Assembly: GCA_022578605.1 (NCBI GenBank)
Contig: MU394062.1
Coordinates: forward strand, 186,001-250,000
Reading direction: 5' to 3'
Origin: Camillea tinctor
Lineage: Eukaryota > Ascomycota > Sordariomycetes > Xylariales > Xylariaceae
DNA length: 64,000 bases
How positions within the stretch are numbered: the first letter of the stretch is position 1; every line of letters begins with the position of its first letter. Position numbers and translations under genes: made by a program. The notes below the pieces were generated by a model, which was not told where the DNA came from, searched no databases, and was given only the letters and a program-made list of their open reading frames with translations. Of the stretch, positions 12,265 through 24,017 are shown piece by piece.

Positions 12265-15200
12265 TCCAAGAACCTTTTGAGGTAATGGAATTCCGATAGA
12301 GAGCCTATACTATCATCATTTTAGCCAATTCGTAAACAGTGAATAAATACATCCTAGAACATAGATATCAAGACAGCAGTGTAGTGTTTTCGACTTGATA
12401 TGTATATTGCAAACCATTCTTATAGTCTCAATGTGTTTTGAATAATACAACCTAGGCACATAGGGTATCCATTATAAATACGACCACAGATAGGATATCT
12501 TGGGTACAGTCACTTTCAAGCCTTAGACTGAAATATATTGACCAAACTTTTGCTACTAGTTTTCGTTTCTAGCATAGCCTTATGATCCCCATATTACTTG
12601 GTAGCTTAACACAACTCGAGGCGCTGTTCACACTAGGTTGAGCAAAAATAAACCAATGCTTAATTCATACATAACCGCTTTCAACTGTCCCATCTGGAGA
12701 GATATGGGTTATTGTCTTACTAGTATGGCCACTATTAGTGGAGACGCTATTCACAACCATCTCGGCGCTTCATTGCCACGAAGTACCCGGGGCTTAGGGG
12801 CGTGTGGAAGTAGACAGTATCTATATCTTGACGGCCGAACTAATGGTAACCTCCGCATATCGACATTCCCCATAAGTATACCAGGTTTGACGGATCGTCA
12901 GCCGTAGGTCTTTTGCTTCATTTTCTACCTCCTTCATTATCCTAATAAACGTTTTGCCTAGTACCCAAATAGGCTAGTATGTATGAACGCTCCTGGTGCT
13001 AATTAAGCTCATTGAGGTGAGACATGCTAGTAGTCTTCATAATTTCGCAGCCTTAGGTATTTATTAAAGAAATGACCTAAGCAAGAGGGGATTTTCGCTT
13101 TGACAAACTAGTCTACTTTGGATCCCGGGATCATAATAACGCCTAATGCCCCTTTTAGTTCGAGGCCCAACCACAGCTAATGAAGCTCCTTCTCCAGATC
13201 CAACCTTAACTCATTAAGAAAAGATCTTCTACATGGTTTCATCTTTATTCCTTACACTTACAACATATACTAGTGATATTAGTCCAGTCCAATAGTCATT
13301 TCCTTGCTTCTCATAGTTCTTCGATCCTATATTCAAGTTTTCGACTGCTGAGGACAATAGGCACGGCCTTAATTAATCCTCTTCTATTGAGTCGCTTTCC
13401 GGCTGTTAGACTAAATATGTTATAAACTGAATCATAAGCTTGACATTGTGGCCTAATATATAGGGGCTAATTGCCGAAGGGGAATTAGCGTTCGCTTTTG
13501 CCACAGACCTGTTATAACTTTTTCTAATTATCAAATCGTAATACCCTCTCTTCTTCTATTTCGGATATCAGTTGTACGTCTTTGCATTAGCTATATAAAG
13601 CAAATCATTTCTACACTGCTTTTAAATAAGTTGGTTTATATCAAACAATAGTTTCCCAGTTATGTTAGTACTTTTGCAGCTTCTTGTATAGACTAACGGC
13701 GTAGAAATCGCTGGTATTATAGAATTCTCAAGACCATTATACGATAAATGTTAGAGATATATGTTGAAGTTGATAGATGTGACCCCTATCTTCATCTTCT
13801 CCTTTATCTCAAATAAGGTGCAGCTCAGGGTCCTTATGTGAATGGGACTGCGTGGCAACTAGACATATATATCGTTATAAGTGAGATCAGAAGGTACATG
13901 GGGAAAAGTTACCTAAGTTCTTGCTAGATCCCTCTGTTACGTCCCGGTCGGGGGCTTAACTATATAATACAGAATTGAGCCACAATTACCACTTGGTCAT
14001 TGCGAGAACATTTTGTCTCATAGTACGGGGTTGCTCAACACTCTGTCGTACATAAGTAACACCCTCGTGATATATATAGATACCTAAATGAATAGAATAA
14101 TTCTACCTTAGCTAAGTGAATTCTACTATCGCAACGTCATACTTCGCTATGACATGCATAAATATTTACCAATTACGCATGATACATTAATAAAAAGGGG
14201 TTAAAATCATACGGCACAAGAATTCCAAAAATCATAATTACCTAGGTACCTAGGTACCTAACTAGAAAAAAGTCATCATCACATAATTGAAGACACAAGT
14301 TCTATTTTACCCGCATATGGGCAATGAAAAAGTACCCCTGGCATATCCAGTAGGATCCTATCCTCCGCAACGTTGTCGATTTATAGAGATAAGTTCTTTT
14401 TCATCTTATTCACCTTGGGGGAAAAATGAGCCAGTAGCCCCCCATAACCAGTCTATTTGCCCAAGATCAGGGAATATATCGAACGAAACGCAGACGACTA
14501 TGCAAATACCATGGCATACGTTTGCCTTAGCAATCAACATTATTAGATTAAACTAGGGACATGGTTATACAATTATGAATCCAAACTTAGTTTAGACATG
14601 GGAAGCTTAAGATTCATCATGTCAAATAGAATCCTCGAACATGAATATCGTCTAGATGTTAGTTCAGCACCTTATAGCCTAATTATGTTGATGGATGCTT
14701 CTGATCAACCTTACAAGTACCTAGAGAGCAGCTTTCTAAATATAGATACTAATGGCGATTGCAATATGGGGTTTGATACCCTTACCCACATTATTGACAC
14801 TTGACTATACTCGAGTCTAATCCTTTACCATCCTATCACTCCTACCATATGTTATATCTGGTTAAGTTACATAAGTTATAATGGAGTTTACGCTTCAACA
14901 CATCGCGCTCCTCCCGGCTTCCTTCTCCATTCCTAAGCATTAGGTGTAAACGTAAGCTGAAGCGAAAACATATGTAATATAGTATCTAGTTTGCCTTTAA
15001 ACATAGCTCGTTAGTATGGTGGTGCATATATGGTGTATGTGATAAAATTCTCATGAAATTCGGTAACTTACATAAAGGCTGTTAGGATTTAACCAAGAGC
15101 AGATCGTGGAATGACCTCAGGACTCGGTGAATCAGAAGTCCCTAGTTACGAAATATGGTCGGTCCAATTAAACTGCCAGAAGGCAGCATGGTTCAGTCTA

Positions 15201-15358
15201 TATATGATACCTTTCAATTAAACTTAAAAGGAAGTTGACTATGAGTATATATAAATTCACATATCCCAAAGCATTATACACATTTGCCCCAATCCAAGTC
15301 AATCACACATTATTGAATTTTAATTAATTTTGATAAAGATCATATGTTTATAGCAGTC
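12265..15358. other. AT-rich intergenic region
   Basis: About 3 kb with many in-frame stops on both strands and no gene. It contains a short perfect tandem of the CTAGGTAC word near 14240-14264 and many TATATA tracts. The 89-codon frames at 12638 and 14287 have no family features. The end (about 15230-15355) is the AT-rich promoter or leader of the secreted-protein gene. Confidence 0.6.
14240..14264. repeat. CCTAGGTA tandem palindromic repeat
   Basis: An approximately eight-base unit (CCTAGGTA) is repeated about three times without gaps. Each unit is near-palindromic, and it is the same word found scattered through the other intergenic regions of the window (see the CCTACC/GGTAGG finding). 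Confidence 0.7.
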
Positions 15359-16984
15359 ATGAAGCCTCTACTTGGTCTCGGAGTCGCCATCGCCTTGGCC
15401 AGTAGGGTTGTAACTGGATTATCATATAGTGACGTTAAAGATCTCAAAACATGGAAAATCTCAGATCCTAAAGTGATGTGCAAAGATGCCACATTCAACA
15501 CCCCAGAAGAAGCTCTGCGTCTTTGGTATGCCGTGGGAGCAGACATTCAACTTGACAACTGGGTACAAAATCGCGGTTACAAGAACTGGTTCAACAACAT
15601 GGTAGCCTTTGCGCAAAACGCGTCCGGGGATATGGTCTGCTCTTCTGTGACAGGAGGTCAATGCAATATCGGCGCAGATGACTGCTGTAAGTTTAAGTCC
15701 CTACCATAGCAGTGCAAGTATATAAATCGCTAATTAATTTAGATAAACTCGTTGCGCAAGGAAAAGGCCAGTTCTACTGGATCCTCAAAGCTGTGTCCAT
15801 ATTCCATGCCTCCATTGCCAATATGTACACGAGATATGTCCAAGATAACGCCGTTTCGGCTAGTCTACACGCAGGTACCATTATCAAAGATTTCAACATC
15901 ACTCCACCGCCGCCTAGTATTATCCCCAACTGGTTAAGTCAACTAGCCGGTGCAATGACTATGGGAGGTGCTATAGCATCGCTCGCGGGATGGTCGTGGG
16001 GATCATTGCCTGTATCAGGAGTCTTCAGCCTGTTAGGGGGCATATTATCCCAAACAGCCAAGCTTCACAAACCTGTGAAGCCCCAATTACAAGAGGTAGA
16101 CCTTGACGAGGAGATCGGTGCCTACTTTGATGAGGTTGGAAACACTATGCAGCATTTGTTGTGGAATGTTTTGGGTGTTGGCGACCAAGTCAACCCGGCC
16201 GACCAAAATGCAATACCTTCTTATATGCGGACCGAAGATCATAAATGTAAAACCCCAGTCTGCCAGTTCTTTTCGGATGGCAAATTTCTCATCATGGATC
16301 CGGCCCTGAATATGGATCCTTCGATCCAGAACGGGAAACAACTCTTCGTAAGTCAATATCCAGAATATACTTCATTGTGATAAAATCAACTTACAACTGT
16401 TGCAGAAACAAGCTTTAGCATTCGATTGTCTCGGGGAGCAGAAATTCTGGCTCAATATCTACAACACCGCAACGGACGTGAATGAGCAAGTATGCAATGA
16501 ATATAGACATGGGAAGTCAGGTACGAAGACCAAGGGTGACCCCAACGTCCGGTGGATAGCCAGTAAGAAGAGATGTGTCACTATGGCTATCCCGAATATG
16601 CCATACGAGGAATATAAGGAAGATTACTGCGAAACCCTCGTACCATTGGGTGGCCTGGCCGGTCACGGAGGCAAGCACTGCGGGACCCGCAAAGTCGCGT
16701 GGCCGACGAACTTCAACGAGACCCTGACCGACACCCTTATAAACACGTATAAAGTCAACTTGGATGCGGTATACGAAAGTGCCCTCGATTGTTGGTTGAA
16801 TAGCAAAACTGGAGATATCGATACGTCCGCTATTCCATTACACGGAACCGCGCGCTGCTTTTTCCATCCGCCAGTCCGCTTTGGCTCTTTGGCTGGCGAA
16901 GAGGGTTCGTACTACTGGCGTACGTACAATTTGACTGATGGGAAAATGCTACCTAACGAGCATGATCGTTGGCATAGGTCTTAG
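15359..16984 (+). CDS. Secreted protein of unknown function with central hydrophobic Gly-rich segment
   Basis: A 503-residue protein I cannot assign to a named family. Exons 15359-15686, 15743-16347 and 16406-16984, phases consistent. The chosen ATG (15359) gives a clean signal peptide, MKPLLGLGVAIALASRVVTG; an in-frame ATG at 15344 would add five residues. The mature part has an N-terminal region with Cys in VMCKDATF, DMVCSS, GQCNIGADDC; a helical part ending NMYTRYVQDN; a long hydrophobic Gly/Ala/Ser segment (about residues 190-235: WLSQLAGAMTMGGAIASLAG followed by WSWGSLPVSGVFSLLGGIL); an acidic linker; and a C-terminal domain with many further Cys (CKTPVCQFF, FDCLGEQ, EQVCNEY, KKRCVTM, EDYCETL, KHCGTRK, LDCWLN, ARCFFHP). 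Several N-glycosylation sequons occur (FNET, YNLT). This indicates a disulfide-bonded extracellular protein, possibly membrane-interacting. It resembles a layout seen in uncharacterised secreted proteins of plant-associated fungi; a profile search would decide. Confidence 0.83.
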
Positions 16985-19900
16985 CATGCGAATGAAGCCT
17001 CCTTAAAGGGGGCTATACCTATAGAAGGGTATGGAGTGGAATATTAATTGTGCCCATGCATAAAGGGATCAAATACTACTTATATTGAGCACATTCTGCT
17101 AGTTCTAGGTTACAGTAAACAAGCTAGCAACCCGAAGTAGACTAATTATTTCATTGACGCAAGCTGGTCAACCAAGTTCAAAGTATGGTAGTCATTTAAC
17201 TATCTTGTATATTTACAAGAGTATAGACACCAGTGGCACTCAAGAATAGAGCTTCACGTTGGTTTAATAATCTTGAGGACATATTTATAGATACCTAGTA
17301 TGTTATAGCTATCACCCAAAGTGACGAAGTGTTAATTAAGAACTTGAGAGGGGAAAGGGCACTACAAGACATAAATGATCTAACAAAGGTTAGAGGATTT
17401 TACTATCAGGCATGACAAACCAAAGACTTCGGCAAGAATGAGAATAAGACAAACACAGATGTAAATATATATTGGGAGGGGCATATACTAATAGAATTTC
17501 ATGAAGTCTTAGGCTGGGGATTTATATAACATATAGGACTCCATCTGAGACTATACTAACCTAGAGTATAGATAGATATTGGAGAGCCCCCCTGGCGTAT
17601 TGATATTATAGGTTTGGTTGGCTTGAACTGCCGAATTACACTATTTTCCCTAGGAGAATCGAGAACAGTTATAGAATTTAATGGCCGCATCGGACAACTC
17701 TTCGATACCGAACAACTAAATGTCTCCGCACCGGTAAGCAACTATATAATGCTCTTAAAGAGCGAGTCATATAATAATATACGTATTAAGATCCGGATTT
17801 CTCGCCTAACCATAAGGCTACCACATAATATTCAACGCGAGTTCTCTCTCGCTTACCTGATAGGCCAGAATATAAGAAAAAAAACTACTCACTTAACCAC
17901 AGACATGCCCAGGCTAAGAAGTGAAAAAGGAAAAAAAGTGAGGGGTGGTGAAATTATCAGACCACATTATACGCCCTCTCCTAGGGGCTTTTCCCAGGTT
18001 GTAATAATTAGCACTACCGCACATCTCACATCATCAAGTCCGTATATCCCGGGACAAACGGGGAGGGAGACCACGATGATGCTATGTAAGCGGAACATTG
18101 AATGACCCGTGTTACTAATTCCCGAAAGGGGAATAATAATAATCAATCAAAAGTACGAGAGAAAAAGAAAAGAGATCGACTAAGCTTCATGCCCTCCCCT
18201 CCCCAGATCCCCTCTAGGTAAGTTAGATAGCTGAATTAGGAAAGGGGATAAAGGAAGGGGGGTTGTCCGGTTCGAATGCAAAACCCGACGAACCCGGCAC
18301 GACGATTTTGCTCAAACCCCGAAAATCCCGGGATTACATACAACATACCTACCAGAAGATGACTAGCCCAGGGGGATGGAAAGTAGAAAGGGAGACCATG
18401 TCATAATGGCCAGAGGGATCGGAAGGTGGGCAGATACCCCGGCCCTACCGGAGCTATCGCTACGGGGGGTCGCGAGGCCCAAGTTGCCTAGTCCTCAAGT
18501 TCACCAATGCGGGCAAGAAGTCGAAGCCCGCGCATACGCAGACTCAGATACATTCATGGTCATCAGATCCCGAAGGTGTAAGGAAGATTCGGGGTTGGTC
18601 GAATCACGGGCGGGATATTGGAGATTTGCGGAGGACAGGGTAGGGAGTAAGGGATGAAATGGCGGACAGCACTGGCAGGGGGAAGAAGGGCTTGAGGGAA
18701 GGGCGGTAGAAGAGTAGGAATTAGAATCAGTATCAGAGCGTTCCCCTTGTCGAGAATATGGAATATGGGGCGGAAACGGCTAGGTACAGGTAGGTAGGCA
18801 AGGGAAGGAAGCTTGAGTCCATCTTCCAAGGTAGTCGAGTTAGGTGGATGATAGTGAAGGAGGAGAGAGGGGGAGAGGAGGGATGCGGTCACTCCTAGTA
18901 TGAGACCGTCTGGGGTGAATGCATAAGAGGTATCCTGCTTTCCACGTAGGGATATCGGTCACCAAGAGTTCGTCAAGGTTTGTTGCCACTGTCGTGAAAA
19001 GGAGGGATGTGGCTTCTCTGAGGTGGTAGTTGGGCTCTGTTGCCTATGCGGCTCACCGTTGAGCGCACCTGTCGCGTCCCGATAGGCACAGCATGTCCAA
19101 CATGATGCCCACGGCTTTCTTAATTCGTGCTGTCTGTATTGAGATGTAACCGAGCGGCGACGGCTTCGAGCATACAACTCAAATGCACTTCATCCGGATG
19201 CGAATGCTGAGAGATCTCTCAACCCCGGACTTGGCAAGATGCAGACAGCGGGAAGTCTTGCCTAGCTAGATTAGCATGTGACAGAAGTTCTCGCCTCGGA
19301 CGAGGTATACATGATATTCGAATCGAGGTAAGAGTGAAGAGATTCAAGGTAAACATCGCCATTGAATAAGTGGCTTGCGTAGTGCGGGAACCCGAAGTCC
19401 GGGGGGGGGATGGTATCCGCGGCCCTCCCCCGGAAACTAATCGAGCATATTCCGAATAAATCGGGACGGAGGTGTATTAAAACGCCGCATGCTGCTCAAG
19501 ACTGCCGCTCGCAGTAACCGGAGCGATGTTTCTTTGGGTAACGAATTATTTGAGAGGGGCACGCTTGACTCACTAGGTTGCTTTCGATATACACCTAGAA
19601 TTACGTAGCTATTACCTACTACTCGGGTGCCCTAGATGATCAGCTAAACTAAATCCCCAGATACATAACTTGGTATCAGCGTCCCCGTCACGGAGTCATT
19701 TCCGTACCCAGTCGACGTTCCGCTAGGAGGAGTCTAGGAACTGATGTCAAGAGCTAGCGGGCCTTTTGTCTTTCCCATTTAGTTGATATGAGGACTCAAT
19801 TGGCCGAACTCTGCTTTGCGGCTGATCTCAAAGCCCCATAGATATATAGTTGGCTAGCTATCTAAGTTAGCTAAGTATGGCTAAGGAGTTCATCATCTCG

Positions 19901-22900
19901 GAAGCTCTGGCTTCCCGGGCACAGTCTGACCTTGGTTGAATGTTGGTAGGCCTTGCTAGTCAACCCTCGCTACCTAGCGTAACCATTCCCTCGGTTTCGA
20001 AACTTGATATGAAAACAGTGAGGCCTTGTTTGGTCTGGTGGAGAATACCATGTCTACCCGGCGGGTAGCAAGTCCCATGGCAAAGAAGACGGAAGCTCAA
20101 GATAGGAAGGGACCCGCAACGGATATCCGTTGGGCCGGAATAACAGCACGAGCCTGGATAGGGCATCCCAGGGGCTTAAATTTGGTGCTATAAGTCAGGT
20201 TGAATGTTTTTGTAGGTCGACATAGGAATGCTGCTTATGCGTAGATTCGGTAAGGGAGGACAAGGAGACGTCACATCACAGCTAGCTCACACGTGGGCAG
20301 ACAGGAAGCTTGGTTCGTATCCCAGAGTACACAGGCATTGGATAGCTTATGACATCGTCAGGACCACAGCCTTGGGACTAGTTAACGACATGTTTCCAAT
20401 GTCGAATATGCCGATAATTCTATTGGACTGATTACGGGCCGCTTCCGTTAGAACACTGATTAAGGGCTGGTTACGGACCGCGCGGAAAGAACCCTTTCGT
20501 CGCTCATCCCACCACTAGCTACATCTTCTTAAATAAGAATCTAGTCTTGTCTCGTTATGTAGGACGCACTGCTACGATGTAACCTACATCGCTCGTGATC
20601 TACCGTAACGACGAGGAGATAATTCGAGCGTCACCGTAGCGACTCGAGACACATAACGCGACAGTGCATACATAGTAGGTTTCTATTCGCGTCGTGGGAC
20701 CAGTCGATGTTCATGTCGGGTAACAGAGACAGCTGGTAAGACAAAAACTATTGTCTCACCTATTGTTTACCCAGCGTATCCTCCGTCCGAGCGATACCTC
20801 CCAAGTTTGCTAGAAATCGTCTGTAACAGGATTGCGGAATACAACCGCGTGGTTTTTTCTTTTTCTTTACTTAGACATTTCCCCTCTCTCCCACCCCTCT
20901 ACAGATGCATCGCAATGTAGAAAGGCAACCTAAGTGAGCAATCGGCGGCGATTAGGGGCTAACTGTACGAACCCCCTCCTCCGGCGGAGTGGAGGGCATT
21001 TTTTGTTGTATTTTACCTTAGTGTTCGGCTAAGTACCTTAATAGCTAGTACGGACCACCAATGATTCGGCGATATTCAAGCCACGAGAAGTTGAGCTCGA
21101 ATTGGGAGATCTTGGATCTGGCTGGCACGCAACCTGGCTGACGCTTATCTCGGACAGTTCTATACTACATTATCGGGCCACGTGGGGGATCGTCAAGCCG
21201 GCTTTCCAACCTCGATCTGTTCGGTTACGCTCAAGATTGATAGGGAAAAGCAAAGAAGGGGGGGGACGTAGTGGTAGAGTAACCTCGCTGGATCCTCTCA
21301 GATGCCGCTATCAGACCATGCCGAGGATATCAAGCAGATGCATGTCGAGTCAGACTTCAAAATGGTCTTCGCTACCAATATATGACCACTAGCCATAGTT
21401 GCATTCGCTAGTTCGCAGCTATGCGCCAATTGGGGGGGATTCTCGCATTGAATCTGCTTGCCACTCATATGGCGGTGTGGCAGAGCGAGAAAACAGCCAG
21501 GCATGATGATTGCCTATGAACGTGAAACGAAGTAGGCTACCGAATCGGCCCATACCCACTGCCTGAACGAGATAGCGTCACAGTCTATTTTTCACCGCAT
21601 GGTAGGAACCGTGACGTGAAAACGCCCGGCGGCGAGTACAAGGAGGTAGGAAGATATAGACGCATACGCAGAATAAGTCATAGTTCCACACGGCACTACC
21701 TCTAACTAGGTAGTAAAAGGCACCGTAGACCGCCACAGGATGAGGCGGTGGAGCATTACATCTTTTGGTTCTTTGCTTTCACTTCTTTCACGATGCCGTC
21801 TCGTAACACACTGTATGTTGCACGGGTGTACAAGAACGTGCGGCGATACACAACGGAGGACGGTAGATAGCCTGACCACCGCCTGGGCGGTCCGGGATAT
21901 CCTCTTTTATAAGGGGGGTGGTACTGGATTTGGCGGTATACAACGGACGATGATGGTCCATTTTCCTCCGAACATACCTACTTCAGTACCGGTCACAGGT
22001 TTATATTGCCCCTGAAATCAAGGTAGTACATCATGTGTGGCCGACGAAAGCCGCGTAGTGAGCCTATAAAGGTCTAGGCGATCGACCGGCCTTCAATTAC
22101 AATCAGCCACCCTGTGCTGTAACCTGGGAACTGGATTCCGGCATCCGATTCACCATGCCGATAGCTAGGTTAGAAGACTCCCTGGTTCTGCATACGGACG
22201 CTTGTCGCATATAACATCTCCTTCAATCTCTCTACATGGGTTAGGTCTTATGTATAATAGTGAGCGACGGCATACCAGACAAGCCACCGTGGTGAAAAGA
22301 TCGTGTGCCGTCTGCACGGCCTTTGAGTACGTCACTGCTACCTTGCCGTACCCGCATCCGCCACGAATTTCAAATTAATGATGGCTAGGGTGCAGAGTGA
22401 GAATTTGGCATTCGGAAGGTGGAAATCCACAATCCATAATAGGCTTCCCTGTCGGCGGTTGGTAGACATTGATGAATGCAATGTATGGGATAGATAGACC
22501 AAAGAGTCGACCTCTTAATGAGCCGTCGTCTTTCAGTTCCATTAGCCTAGCGTCGTGTATTGCAGGTATAGTATGTACTCCGTAATGTATGGAGTAGAGG
22601 AATGTAAACCGTGTAACAGACCATTAACCGAAGAGATTCAAATTGTCCGAGCTGTGCCAGCACGGGGATCCCTGGGAGCTGCTGGTCCTCTGTTCTAACC
22701 TAGTGGTAAGCTTTTAGTTTCCTGGCAAATTGCCACGTGAGCTATCCGGCCTGTCGTTGAGGCTGTGAAGGAAATTGACAAGTCAAGTAGGGAAATTGTG
22801 GATTCTGGAGAGGACGGGGTCAGTCTCCCCCCAGACCAGGTTTTGTTCTTCGGGGATTCTAGAAGAACAAGAAGAAGGCAAAGCAAACTGACAGCACGGA

Positions 22901-23580
22901 CAGGGAAGGGCCTTGAGTGCCTTCGCCGCGTAATCATACCATTATGCGATTTGCGCGAGGCTGGGCGTATGTAAAATTATGAATGGACAGGGAACGATAG
23001 GGGGAGGAGGGAAGTTTAGATATCAGGTCCAACGGTTGTAGACAAATCAGACTCCCTAGCACCGAAGCGATGCTACACGTCATATTGAGTACAGCGCAGG
23101 CTGCTAGGATAGACCATTGGCTGGCTACCAGACATTGCGAGCTGGTTTTGAATATTAGTAGGTTATTGCAGGTGCCGTCGTCGTCGCCGCCGTCCTCCTC
23201 ATCCTTATCCTCCGCTAAGGCATTGGCCTGTTGTTCGCCAGGTGTTCGAGAATCCGTAAGGCGGTGTGATGTGATACTTGAGCAGTGTCTCCTTTCTCCA
23301 TGTCTTGTGGAAAGACAGCGAGGTCTACACTGTTATGTGAGTTTCGCAGGTAAGGGTGTCGCGTTATCGGAACCCTACCTGGGTGTTTTATCGATTTGTG
23401 CATATTACAACACAGGCGTGCGGCATTAGCAGTGAGAAATGATCAGCCAAACTCGAGCAGATATTGGGTACCGTAGAAAGCTACTGTATGGCACAAGAGC
23501 CCGAGAAGCGGTGATCCGCATTCGACTGACAACAACGACAAAGAAGAGACGAGACACTGGACTGATGCCGGGAATGCATC

Positions 23581-23668
23581 TACACTACACTACACTACAT
23601 TACACCACACATACACACATAGCACACACAAACATACACGCACATACACACACATATACACACGTACG
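23581..23668. repeat. CA-rich / ACACT microsatellite
   Basis: The tract begins as tandem ACACT pentamers and passes into irregular ACATACAC repeats over nearly 90 bp. It is strongly strand-asymmetric: A and C on the plus strand, almost no G. Confidence 0.8.
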
Positions 23669-23918
23669 CTAGACCAACTGTACTACCTACCGACTATAGG
23701 TAATTTACTATACCTATACCGGAAAGGGTGCGCTCATTGCATCACCACCCTCGGTTCTACGCCCTACTGTTGCGGGTGGCGGCACAAGATGAACGGGAGC
23801 ACAAATCGTGATCCCAATTCCAAGCCTTTGGGTCAACGCTTCGGCCAGTATCCGTGTATTTGCTGCATGCGGCCGCGTAGTTGTGTGATGAATGACGGTT
23901 GACCGGTGACACCGGTGA

Positions 23919-24017
23919 AAGCCCAAGCCTGAGTCCAAGTCCCAGGTCCAAGCCCAAGCACACACAGGGCAGGTTTGGGGCCGGGACGAGGCGAGACAAG
24001 ACGAGACGAGACGAGAT
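23919..24017. repeat. AAGCCC/TCCAAG hexamer array and ACGAG pentamer array
   Basis: First comes an imperfect 6-bp array, AAGCCC-AAGCCT-GAGTCC-AAGTCC and so on, at 23919-23962. About 20 bp later a 5-bp ACGAG array occupies roughly 23984-24017. Just before, at about 23899-23919, a 9-bp direct repeat ACCGGTGA(C/A) occurs twice. In one minus frame the hexamer array reads as a Gly-Leu-Asp repeat, but no gene context supports translation. Confidence 0.7.

Noticed and set aside
17614..18105. 163-codon ORF in the gene gap
   Set aside because: It starts only at TTG, contains no motif, and has Ile/Arg/Ser/Thr composition like its non-coding surroundings.
18265..18300. GGTTCGAATGC, tRNA B-box-like word
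   Set aside because: No matching T-arm stem, anticodon arm or acceptor stem can be drawn around it. The same holds for GGTTCGATTC-like words near 40838 and 60300 and for GCATCGAACC near 8920 (minus).
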